The notes below the pieces were generated by a model that was not told where the DNA came from, ran no database searches, and was given only the letters and a program-made list of their open reading frames with translations. Source: an uncultured Polyangiaceae bacterium (GTDB lineage Bacteria > Myxococcota_A > Polyangia > Polyangiales > Polyangiaceae). Taken from it: 14,484 nucleotides of DNA. The DNA is taken from the NCBI GenBank assembly GCA_938004815.1, contig CALKVR010000233.1, positions 1 to 14,484 of the forward strand. The letters are read 5' to 3'. Shown piece by piece: positions 7,156 to 14,013 of this stretch. The position numbers and the translations under genes were made by a program. How positions within the stretch are numbered: position 1 is the first letter of the stretch; every line of letters begins with the position of its first letter.

Positions 7156-7161
7156 ATCATA
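7156..7161 (-). promoter_or_regulatory. Possible -10 element for the sugar dehydrogenase gene
   Basis: Read on the minus strand, TATGAT (five of six matches to TATAAT) lies six bases before the ATG at 7149. This would place transcription start at or next to the start codon, giving a leaderless message, which fits the absence of a clear Shine-Dalgarno. No good -35 hexamer is visible at 16-18 bases. In a region this GC-rich the AT-rich hexamer stands out, but it could be chance. Confidence 0.25.
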
Positions 7162-7177
7162 GGCTAGGCTTCGCCCG

Positions 7178-8203
7178 GTGCGAGTCGGGCTCGTGGGAGC
7201 AGGTGCGATCGGTCGCTTCGTCGCGGCCGAGCTGGCGGAGGGCGGGGCGGAGGTCGTCGCGCTCGAGCGGCGCGCGGGCTCACCCAGGGTGACGGCAGTT
7301 CGGGTCGGTGGGCGGAGCGTCCTGCCCACGGTCCCCGTGCGCCTCACGACCGATCCCGCGGCCCTCTCCGGCGTCGAGGCGATCCTCGTCGCGGTGAAGG
7401 GCTCGGACACCGAGGCGGTGGGACGGACGCGCGCGCCCGTCGTGACGCCGGGCACCGTCGTCGTCTCGCTTCAGAACGGGCTCGACAACGCGGACAGGCT
7501 GCGCGCCGCGCTCGGCTCCTGCGTGGCGGGCGGGGTGGTGACCTACAACGTGTACCTCGACGCCGACGGCTGCGCCCACCAAGCGACGTCGGGCCCGCTG
7601 ATGGCCGAGGCGCTCGGGCAGCCGTACGCACCTGTGCTGTCACGCCTCGCACAGGCCTTCGCGCGCGGGGGCGAGCGGCTGGAGCTTCGACGCGACATCG
7701 CCGCGATCCAGGCCGGCAAGCTCCTCGTGAACTTGAACAACGGCGTCTGCGCAGCGACGGGGCTCGGCATCGCGGCGTCGCTCCGCGACGGCGACACGCG
7801 CGCCTGCTTCGCGATGTGCATCGAGGAGGGCTCGCGCGTGTTCGCAGCGGCGGGGCGGCGGGCGGCGCGCGTCACGGCGCTGCCACCGTGGCTCCTCGCG
7901 CGCGCGCTGCGCCTCCCCGACGCGTGGGTCTCACGCCTCGCGAAGAGGCTCGCGAACGTCGACGAGGAGGCGCGTTCGAGCACGCTCCAGGATCTGGACC
8001 GCGGGCGCGCGACCGAGATCGGAGAGCTGAACGGTGCGATCGTCGCGCTCGCCGAGCGCGTCGGGGCGACCGCGCCCGCAAACGCCGAGGTGACGGCGGT
8101 GGTACGCGAGCACGAGCGCGCAGTGAGCGCTGGCGACCGTCCGACTTTCGTCACGCCCGCGGCGCTGAGAGCCCGCTTGTTGCGCGCCGTTCGTGGCCCC
8201 TGA
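7178..8203 (+). CDS. panE: 2-dehydropantoate 2-reductase (ketopantoate reductase, PanE/ApbA family)
   Basis: 341 residues, GTG start 28 bases from the divergent lipoprotein gene. It would reduce ketopantoate to pantoate with NADPH in pantothenate/CoA synthesis, in the cytoplasm. The N-terminal Rossmann domain has G7-A-G-A-I-G12, then VKGSDTEAV (73-81) and LQNGLDNADRL (98-108). The C-terminal helical domain has K181 and N185 (GKLLVNLNNG), matching the catalytic Lys and substrate Asn of E. coli PanE, and SSTLQDLDRGRATEIGELNG (267-286) with Glu280 at the substrate-binding Glu position. The second E. coli Asn is shifted by one residue, a variant also seen among PanE paralogues. A related 2-oxo acid as substrate is therefore possible. 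The gene lies 44 bases ahead of the ATP-grasp gene. Confidence 0.85.
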   Translation: MRVGLVGAGAIGRFVAAELAEGGAEVVALERRAGSPRVTAVRVGGRSVLPTVPVRLTTDPAALSGVEAILVAVKGSDTEAVGRTRAPVVTPGTVVVSLQNGLDNADRLRAALGSCVAGGVVTYNVYLDADGCAHQATSGPLMAEALGQPYAPVLSRLAQAFARGGERLELRRDIAAIQAGKLLVNLNNGVCAATGLGIAASLRDGDTRACFAMCIEEGSRVFAAAGRRAARVTALPPWLLARALRLPDAWVSRLAKRLANVDEEARSSTLQDLDRGRATEIGELNGAIVALAERVGATAPANAEVTAVVREHERAVSAGDRPTFVTPAALRARLLRAVRGP

Positions 8204-8247
8204 CGACGTCGCGGCAGAGGCACGGAGCTTGCGACTCACCCTCGTCG

Positions 8248-9417
8248 ATGAGGGTTTTGGTCACAACGAGCCGCATGCCGAGCGCCATCGACCAGATTCG
8301 AAAGCTGGGGCAGAGCGGCCACACCGTGTTCGCAACCGACGTCTTCCGCGCCGCTGCCGGCAATCACTCGCGCTACGTCAAGGCCTCCTCGGTCACCGTG
8401 TCGCCGACCCGCGACCCCGTCGGGTTCGTCCGCGAGATCGCCGACCTGATGACGACGCAGAAGATCGACATGGTGCTGCCTGCGTTCGAAGAGGTCTTCT
8501 ACCTGGCGACCCACGCCGACATGCTCCCCGCCGGGCCGAAGTACTTCTTCGCTCCGTTCGACGTGCTGTCGATGCTCCACGACAAGAATCGATTCCTCGC
8601 CTTCGCCGGCGAGCTCGGGCTCCACGTGCCGACGAGCATCGTCGCCACCTCGCCCGGCGAGCTGACGGCGGCGGTGCGCGAGTTTCCCTCGTTCTTCGCC
8701 AAGCCGGTGTTCTCACGGGGCGGTGTGGAGCTCTGCACGAACCGCGGGCCGCTCGCGGGCATGCTGCCGGTGGAGAGCTGCGAGGTCTCGAGCGACCGCC
8801 CCTGGATCGTCCAAGAGTTCATCGACGGCCTCGACGTGTGCTCGATGAGCATCGCGCATGATGGGCGGGTGACGGGGCACGCGACCTACGTCCACCCGCG
8901 CGAGATCGAGCACGCGGGCGGCATCGTGTTCGAGTCGGTGGACGAGCCCGAGTGCCTCGACGCCGCGCGCCGCATCGCCGAGGCCACCGGGTACACGGGG
9001 TCGATCTCGTTCGACTACAAGAAGACCGATCGCGGCATGGTCTTGATCGAGTGCAACCCGCGCCCGACGGCCGGCGTCCACGTGATGAGCGCCGACGACT
9101 TCGACCACGCGATCCGGGACCGTGGCGGCGACGTCCGAGTCGCGCCCGCGGGGCGCCGCCGGATGTACGGCGCGGCGCTCCTGCGTGACATGGTCGTGCA
9201 CCCCGAAGAGGCGACCGAGGACCTGAAGCACCTCTTCTCCGACGCGAAAGAGGTGGTCGCCGACCCCGACGATCTGGTGCCGGCTCTGTTCCAAGCGCTC
9301 TCGTATGGGCAGGTCCTGAAGTACCGCCGGGAGAAGGGGTCTCGGACACCCAAGGACCGCGACCTCATGGCGGCGCAGTTCGAGGACGTCTACTGGGACG
9401 GGGCGGCGATCCGATGA
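8248..9417 (+). CDS. ATP-grasp ligase of unknown substrate (CarB-like)
   Basis: 389 residues from ATG 8248. ATP-grasp enzymes activate a carboxylate as an acyl phosphate and join it to an amine or similar nucleophile. Residues 1-110 form the N-terminal alpha/beta lobe (MRVLVTTSRM; VLPAFEEVFY), with Lys113 in LHDKNRF. The ATP-binding lobe has K152 (FAKPVFSRGG), the hinge QEFIDG at 189-194 (Glu190) and the Mg2+ motif E268-C-N270-P-R. A distinctive C-terminal part (about 285-389) has a basic stretch and ends near DVYWDG. The open frame extends upstream through panE, but the strand opener MRVLVTT marks the start; no clear ribosome site is seen. The last four bases overlap the amino acid dehydrogenase start. 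The substrate cannot be told from sequence. Confidence 0.85.
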   Translation: MRVLVTTSRMPSAIDQIRKLGQSGHTVFATDVFRAAAGNHSRYVKASSVTVSPTRDPVGFVREIADLMTTQKIDMVLPAFEEVFYLATHADMLPAGPKYFFAPFDVLSMLHDKNRFLAFAGELGLHVPTSIVATSPGELTAAVREFPSFFAKPVFSRGGVELCTNRGPLAGMLPVESCEVSSDRPWIVQEFIDGLDVCSMSIAHDGRVTGHATYVHPREIEHAGGIVFESVDEPECLDAARRIAEATGYTGSISFDYKKTDRGMVLIECNPRPTAGVHVMSADDFDHAIRDRGGDVRVAPAGRRRMYGAALLRDMVVHPEEATEDLKHLFSDAKEVVADPDDLVPALFQALSYGQVLKYRREKGSRTPKDRDLMAAQFEDVYWDGAAIR

Positions 9418-10487
9418 AGCACGCGACATCGCCCTGCGTGATGAGCGCGCCCGCCTTCGACGATCACGAGCACGTCTCGTTCTTTCGCGACGCCGAGTCG
9501 GGGCTGTCGGCGATCGTCGCCATCCACACGACGGCGCCGTTCGGCATCGCCGGGGGCGGGTGCCGCATGTGGCCCTACGCTTCGGACGCGGAGGCGCTCC
9601 ACGACGCCCTGCGCCTCTCACGCGCGATGTCCTACAAGCTCGCGCTCTGCGACATGCCCGCCGGCGGCGCCAAGTCGGTGGTCATCGGCGATCCTCGGCG
9701 CGACAAGACCGAGGCGCTCTTGCTCGCGCTCGGCCGCATGGTCGAGCGCCTGGGCGGCAAGTACATCATCGCCGAGGACGTCGGGACGACCGAGGCTGAC
9801 ATGCGCGTCATCGGGCGCGAGACCAGGTACGTCGTCGGGCGCCAGACCGACACCGGCCCTGCGACGGCCTACGGCGCGTACCTCGGGCTCAAGGAGGGGG
9901 CGGCCCGCGTGTTCGGTACCCCCGATCTCTCGGGCCGGTCGATCGCCGTGCAAGGGCTGGGCGGCGTGGGCCGGCGTCTGGCCGGGCACCTCGCGCGTGA
10001 GGGTGCGCGGCTCGTCGTCGCCGACGTGAACGACGCCGCCGTCCGCGCCGTCGTCGACGAGTACGGCGCCCGCGCATCCAGCCCCGCGGCGATCCTGGCG
10101 CAAGAGGTCGACATCGTCGCGCCCTGCGCCCTCGGCGGCGTCCTCGACGACGAGTCCATCCCGAAGCTCTCGTGCAAGCTGGTCGCGGGCGGCGCCAACA
10201 ACCAGCTCGCCGAGGAGCGCCACGCCGACGCGCTCGCCGGGCGCGGCATCCTGTTCTTGCCCGACTTCATCCTCAACGCGGGCGGCGTCATCGGCGCCTC
10301 GCAAGAGGGGATGACGCTCGGCGGGGGCGAGGGCGGCTACGACGAGTCGATCGCGTTCAAGGACACCGAGCGCGTGGCGACCCTCACGCGGCAGGCCATC
10401 GAGCGCGCCGCGCGCGACGGGACGCATGTCTACGCGGCGGCCATCGCGATGGCCAAGGACAAGATCGCGGAGCGCAAGCGCGGGTGA
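9414..10487 (+). CDS. Leucine/valine-type amino acid dehydrogenase (Glu/Leu/Phe/Val dehydrogenase family)
   Basis: 357 residues. NAD-dependent oxidative deamination of branched-chain L-amino acids to 2-oxo acids, and the reverse. GGGCR (47-51) and MSYKLAL (72-78) with carboxylate-binding Lys75, PAGGAKSVV (82-90) with catalytic Lys87, and EDVGTTEADM (121-130) with Asp122 complete the active site. The Rossmann domain has G181-L-G-G-V-G186 and Asp204 ending the second strand, which favours NAD over NADP, followed by VAPCALGG and AGGANNQL. Length is typical of leucine dehydrogenases (about 350-365). ATG 9414 overlaps the ATP-grasp stop (ATGA), so translation is probably coupled; ATG 9441 is a less likely alternative. 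Specificity among Leu, Val, Ile and Phe is not decidable. Its stop abuts that of the convergent threonine synthase gene. Confidence 0.92.
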   Translation: MKHATSPCVMSAPAFDDHEHVSFFRDAESGLSAIVAIHTTAPFGIAGGGCRMWPYASDAEALHDALRLSRAMSYKLALCDMPAGGAKSVVIGDPRRDKTEALLLALGRMVERLGGKYIIAEDVGTTEADMRVIGRETRYVVGRQTDTGPATAYGAYLGLKEGAARVFGTPDLSGRSIAVQGLGGVGRRLAGHLAREGARLVVADVNDAAVRAVVDEYGARASSPAAILAQEVDIVAPCALGGVLDDESIPKLSCKLVAGGANNQLAEERHADALAGRGILFLPDFILNAGGVIGASQEGMTLGGGEGGYDESIAFKDTERVATLTRQAIERAARDGTHVYAAAIAMAKDKIAERKRG

Positions 10488-11858
10488 TCAGCTCGGCGTG
10501 CGGGCGTCGAGCGCGCGGTGAATGGCGTCGCTCACCTTGGTCGGGTCGTCGCCGAGCGAGACGGGCGTGTTGGCGTGCTTGCTGGGAAAGTCGAGCTTGC
10601 CCTCGTGGTACCGGGTCTTGAACTCGGTGAACTTGAGGCCGTGGGCCGTCGACACGACCACGACCCGCTGGCCCGGCTCGATGGTGCCGCGCGCTGCCAG
10701 CTTCTCGAGGCAGGCGAGGGCGACGCCGGTGTGAGGGCAGTTGAAGAGCCCGGTGCGGTCGGCGCGAGCGACCGCCTCGGCCAGCTCTTCTTCGCTGGCT
10801 TGCTCGACGACCCCACCGAGGGCGACGAGGGCGCGCACGGCCTTCGGGAGAGAGACGGGCGCGCCGATCTGGATCGCCGACGCGAGGGTCGCGCCCGCGA
10901 CGAGCGGGGCGAAGTCACGCTCGTCGAGCGCGCGGCCCTCGGCTCGGGCGTGGGTGTAGGCCCGAAACAGCGGGTTGGCGCGCTCGGCCTGGCAGCAGAC
11001 GAGGCGCGGCAGCCGGTCGACCAGCCCCAGCTCTCGCATCTCGAGGAACCCCTTGGCGATGGCGGACACGTTGCCGAGGTTGCCCCCGGGGACGAGAACC
11101 CAGTCGGGGACCTGCCAGTCGAACTGCTGAGCGATCTCGTAGGCCAGCGTCTTTTGCCCCTCGACGCGCAGGCTGTTCATCGAGTTGGCGAGGTAGATAG
11201 TCTTGTCTTTCGTCAGCTCTTGCACCGCGCGCATGCAGCCGTCGAAGTCGGTGTCGAGCGACCCGACGAGCGCGCCGTTGGCGAGCGGCTGGACCAGCTG
11301 CGCCGCGCTGATCTTTCCCTTGGGCCAGAGGACGACGACGGGGATGCCCGCCGCGGCCCCGTAGGCGGCGAGCGCGGCCGAGGTGTCGCCGGTCGAGGCG
11401 CAAGCAACGGCGCGCACGGGCTTGCCGGCCGCGATCATCTGCTTGACGGTCGACAACAGAACCGTCATGCCGAGGTCCTTGAACGAGCCCGTGTGGCTCG
11501 TGCCGCACTGCTTGATCCAGAGGTCGGCGAGGCCCAGCTGCTTGCCGTAGCGGTCGGCCCAGAACAGGTTCGTGTTCCCCTCGAAGAGCGAGACGACGTT
11601 GTCGGGGTCGACGTGGGGCTGCACGACCTCGAGCTTGCTCCAGACGCCGCTCCCGAACGGGTACGAGGTGCGGCCGCACCGCGAGTCGAAGAGCGCGCGC
11701 CAGGCGTGGGCGGTGCGCTGCGCTTTCAGCGCGTCGAGATCGTGACGAACCTCGAGGAGCGCGCCGGATCGAGCGTGGTAGACGACCTCACCCAGGTCGT
11801 AGCGCTCGGTCTCGTCGTCGATGGCCGAGAACCAGGCGCGGAGGGGGCGCGACTGCAC
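10488..11858 (-). CDS. thrC: Threonine synthase, plant-like type lacking the N-terminal zinc ribbon cysteines
   Basis: 456 residues from GTG 11858. PLP enzyme converting O-phospho-L-homoserine to threonine and phosphate. Landmarks are EGNTNLFW at 93-100, SHTGSFKDLGM at 121-131 with the PLP Lys127, CASTGDTSAA at 153-162, a long conserved run around FDGCMRAV and YLANSMNSLRVEGQK, and the phosphate-binding PGGNLGN at 257-263. From memory these blocks resemble plant threonine synthases closely. Near the N-terminus, YDLGEVVYHARSGALLEVRHD (20-40, in two halves) has the shape of the usual zinc ribbon start, but the CxxC pair is replaced by Ala-Arg-Ser-Gly. The GTG lies four bases after the OPT stop, and GGGGGG seven bases upstream (11866-11871) is a ribosome site, so it is cotranscribed with the transporter. 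Confidence 0.92.
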   Translation of the reverse strand: MQSRPLRAWFSAIDDETERYDLGEVVYHARSGALLEVRHDLDALKAQRTAHAWRALFDSRCGRTSYPFGSGVWSKLEVVQPHVDPDNVVSLFEGNTNLFWADRYGKQLGLADLWIKQCGTSHTGSFKDLGMTVLLSTVKQMIAAGKPVRAVACASTGDTSAALAAYGAAAGIPVVVLWPKGKISAAQLVQPLANGALVGSLDTDFDGCMRAVQELTKDKTIYLANSMNSLRVEGQKTLAYEIAQQFDWQVPDWVLVPGGNLGNVSAIAKGFLEMRELGLVDRLPRLVCCQAERANPLFRAYTHARAEGRALDERDFAPLVAGATLASAIQIGAPVSLPKAVRALVALGGVVEQASEEELAEAVARADRTGLFNCPHTGVALACLEKLAARGTIEPGQRVVVVSTAHGLKFTEFKTRYHEGKLDFPSKHANTPVSLGDDPTKVSDAIHRALDARTPS

Positions 11859-11862
11859 GGCG

Positions 11863-13722
11863 CTACCCCCCGAGCGTCTGCAAGAGACCGTGGATGCCGA
11901 GCGACAGCGCGGCCAGCGACTCACCCGCGATGAGGCCGCCGCCCACCAGCGAGACGGTGCTCATGTCCTCGGGCACCTCCTCGTCGCCCGGCTTCTTCGG
12001 CGCGCGCGCCTTGGCGCGCTCGTCGGCGGTCGCCCAGAGCGAACCGATGATGCCGCCCCCGCCGAACCAGCACGACGTGGCGAGATCGACGAACCCGCCG
12101 AAGCTCGCCGCGTAGGGGCTCGGGAGGAACACCGCATCGAGGAGGAAGTCGGTGACGAAGCCCTTTTGGCCCGACTTCTTGAAGGCCTGGTACTTGACGC
12201 TCGACTTGATGGCCTTGCGCGCCGCCTCGATGACGAGGCCGATACCGAAGCCCATGAGGAGCAGGCGCGTCATCACCGGGTCGGGGTTGGTGATGTTGCG
12301 GACCGCGCCCACGAACTTGTAGGTCATGGCGCTCTGCCACTGCGCGAGCTTCTGCTCGGGGTGATCGAACGTGTTGATCTCGAGCACCGGGTAGGCGCTC
12401 ATGAAGACCTTCGTGATCATGACCGCGCAGACAGCGCCCATCGTGATCCCGATGACCTGGTAGCGGAACTGGATCTCGCGGTTCGTGCCGAGGCGCCACC
12501 CCGTCGACCGGTCTTGCTGCATGTCGCAGCCGACGCTGCACGAGATGAGGAGCACCGCGCCCGCGAGCAGGGCGATGCCGGGCTGGGTGAGGCCGATCAG
12601 GGCCATCAAGAGCACGCTGACCACGAACGCGCTCGAAATCGGGTTCGAGTCGCTGATGCCGGTCGAGATGCCGTTGATGAGGACGAAGAGAAAGCAGAGG
12701 ACGAGGGCGAAGATCATGTACCCGAGAGGCACCTTCATGATCTGCGTCCCCGAGACGATGACCGCGATCGACCAGAACCCGACCCACAGGATGAGGCGGT
12801 TCATGTTGAGCCCGCGCCCCGGGGACGCCGCGCCCTCTTGCGGCGGGGCCTTCTCGCGGATGCGCGCGACGGCGGCCTTGAGGATGAGCGCGAGGTCGAC
12901 GACGGCGGCCCCGAGGATGCTGCCGAGGGCTACGAGGAAGCCGATCTTGCGGAAGGGGTCTTCGGGCCCGAGGAGGGGCCGGGTGGCCCCCTCGGGGACA
13001 TAGGCCCGCAGCCACGGCGTGAGCAGGTGGCCGATCACCGCGACGACGATCGCGGGGATGCCGATGCGCGCGCCGACGACCATGCCGGCCCCGAGCGTCG
13101 ACCCGCTGAAGTGCGCTGCGCCTAGCTTGCCCCCGAGCCAGCCGAGGACCGGGACGCTGCCCGCCTCGGCGATGAGGCCACCGCCGAGCCCCACGCCGGT
13201 GCCGACGCCGAGCTGGGTGACGCTGCGCCGGAGCAGGAGCTTGTTGGTGAGCGCTCGGAGGATGTTCGCGACGGCGAGCCCCGACGGGTACGTCAGCTGC
13301 ATTCGGTCGACGAGGACCGGCGTGTAGAGCATGCCGACGCCGACGCCGAACATCCCGATGCAGAGGAAGTAGATGATGAGCTGCCAGGTGGGCGGGATCG
13401 GGAGGCCCAGCCAGATCATGGCCTGGGTGAGCACGCCCATGGCGCTCATGCTGGCGACGGACGCCGCCATGGTCTGCATGTAGTTGGCGCCGTGCTTGCC
13501 GTCGGGGCCGTAGCCGTAAGTGACGACGCTGCCCAGGATGCCCGCGAGCACCTGCCCGCCGACGAAGAACCCGAGGCTGAAGTTCATGTACGCGGCGGTG
13601 ACGCCGCCGAGCGGCCCCAGGAACAGGATCGCGATCGCGCCCAGCAGGATGTAGTAGCCACGCGAGTTGATCGGCGGCAGAAAGCCGCGACGCGGCGGCG
13701 AGGGCGTGTCCGGGGTGGCCAT
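11863..13722 (-). CDS. OPT-family oligopeptide transporter
   Basis: 619 residues from ATG 13722; a TTG at 13755 would add 11 residues. A polytopic inner-membrane protein of the OPT superfamily, proton-coupled importers of oligopeptides or metal-chelate compounds. Hydrophobic helices fill most of the length, beginning at residues 23-45, with a hydrophilic stretch at about 255-275 and a charged loop near 300-320. Family-like motifs are ANYMQTMAAS at 79-88, corresponding to the N-x-x-Q-T-x-A-S OPT signature, and YPSGLAVANILRAL at 145-158, the usual Y-P-S-G-x-A motif. Length fits the 600-680 residues of bacterial members. The gene sits between a 72-residue membrane protein and threonine synthase in the same direction. 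The substrate (peptide or metal complex) is undetermined. Confidence 0.9.
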   Translation of the reverse strand: MATPDTPSPPRRGFLPPINSRGYYILLGAIAILFLGPLGGVTAAYMNFSLGFFVGGQVLAGILGSVVTYGYGPDGKHGANYMQTMAASVASMSAMGVLTQAMIWLGLPIPPTWQLIIYFLCIGMFGVGVGMLYTPVLVDRMQLTYPSGLAVANILRALTNKLLLRRSVTQLGVGTGVGLGGGLIAEAGSVPVLGWLGGKLGAAHFSGSTLGAGMVVGARIGIPAIVVAVIGHLLTPWLRAYVPEGATRPLLGPEDPFRKIGFLVALGSILGAAVVDLALILKAAVARIREKAPPQEGAASPGRGLNMNRLILWVGFWSIAVIVSGTQIMKVPLGYMIFALVLCFLFVLINGISTGISDSNPISSAFVVSVLLMALIGLTQPGIALLAGAVLLISCSVGCDMQQDRSTGWRLGTNREIQFRYQVIGITMGAVCAVMITKVFMSAYPVLEINTFDHPEQKLAQWQSAMTYKFVGAVRNITNPDPVMTRLLLMGFGIGLVIEAARKAIKSSVKYQAFKKSGQKGFVTDFLLDAVFLPSPYAASFGGFVDLATSCWFGGGGIIGSLWATADERAKARAPKKPGDEEVPEDMSTVSLVGGGLIAGESLAALSLGIHGLLQTLGG

Positions 13723-13764
13723 GGCGGCGCCAACCTGCCGGACTTTCGCGAGCAACGCAACACG

Positions 13765-13794
13765 GCCCCACGCCGACCCCGGCGAGGGCGGGGC
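13765..13794 (-). terminator. GC-rich hairpin between the 72-residue gene and the OPT gene (attenuator or weak terminator)
   Basis: On the minus strand the hairpin begins directly after the small gene's stop. GCCCC/GGGGC (13794-13790 with 13769-13765) plus three more pairs (GCC/GGC) after a two-base bulge enclose a loop of about 12 bases. The following minus-strand sequence (GTGTTGCGTTGC) is moderately T-rich without a T-tract. It might partly terminate or protect mRNA ahead of the transporter gene. Several alternative pairings exist, and the signal is weak in such GC-rich DNA. Confidence 0.25.
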
Positions 13795-14013
13795 TCAGCC
13801 CGCGAGCAGCGCGAGCCAGTAGTCGAACGCGCCGTCGACCCCGGGGACGAACTGGTAGCCGGCGACGCCCGCACCGACGCCGACGGCGAGGGCGAGGAGC
13901 CAGATGATCCAGCGCCCGTCGGCGGTGCCCCGGCGCGGCCCAGCCGCGGGCGGCGGCGCAGGGATGCGCGGCGCCTCGGCCCGCGCGGTGCCGCCGAAGT
14001 CGAGCTGGCTCAC
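13795..14013 (-). CDS. 72-residue single-span membrane protein of unknown function
   Basis: GTG start at 14013. Residues 1-34 are hydrophilic and Pro/Ala/Arg-rich (PAPPPAAGPRRG). Residues 35-56 (WIIWLLALAVGVGAGVAGYQ onward) are one membrane helix, and a short hydrophobic end follows (FDYWLALLAG). With the positive charges before the helix, the N-terminus should be cytoplasmic. The start overlaps the upstream gene's stop by four bases (GTGA), and GGAG (14022-14025, read on the minus strand) is eight bases before it. That supports a real, translationally coupled gene despite its size. No family is recognised. It could be an accessory of the OPT transporter 72 bases downstream, or unrelated. Confidence 0.7.
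   Translation of the reverse strand: MSQLDFGGTARAEAPRIPAPPPAAGPRRGTADGRWIIWLLALAVGVGAGVAGYQFVPGVDGAFDYWLALLAG

Noticed and set aside
5530..7167. Long plus-strand open frame (545 codons) opposite the sugar dehydrogenase
   Set aside because: It begins inside the CNB-domain gene, and its composition is what the antisense of a G/C-third-position gene gives. The minus-strand frame has full GSDH motifs and a lipoprotein signal.
8204..8247. Possible promoter or terminator between panE and the ATP-grasp gene
   Set aside because: No credible hairpin with a T-tract and no -10/-35 pair are visible. A shared transcript is the simpler reading.
10518..11933. Long plus-strand open frame (471 codons) opposite threonine synthase
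   Set aside because: It is a shadow of the real gene: Arg/Glu/Asp/Val-rich low-complexity translation without family motifs, whereas the minus strand encodes a complete PLP enzyme.
11821..13125. Long plus-strand open frame opposite the OPT gene
   Set aside because: Its product is an almost uniformly charged Arg/Asp/Glu/His string, which is typical antisense of a hydrophobic GC-rich membrane protein gene.
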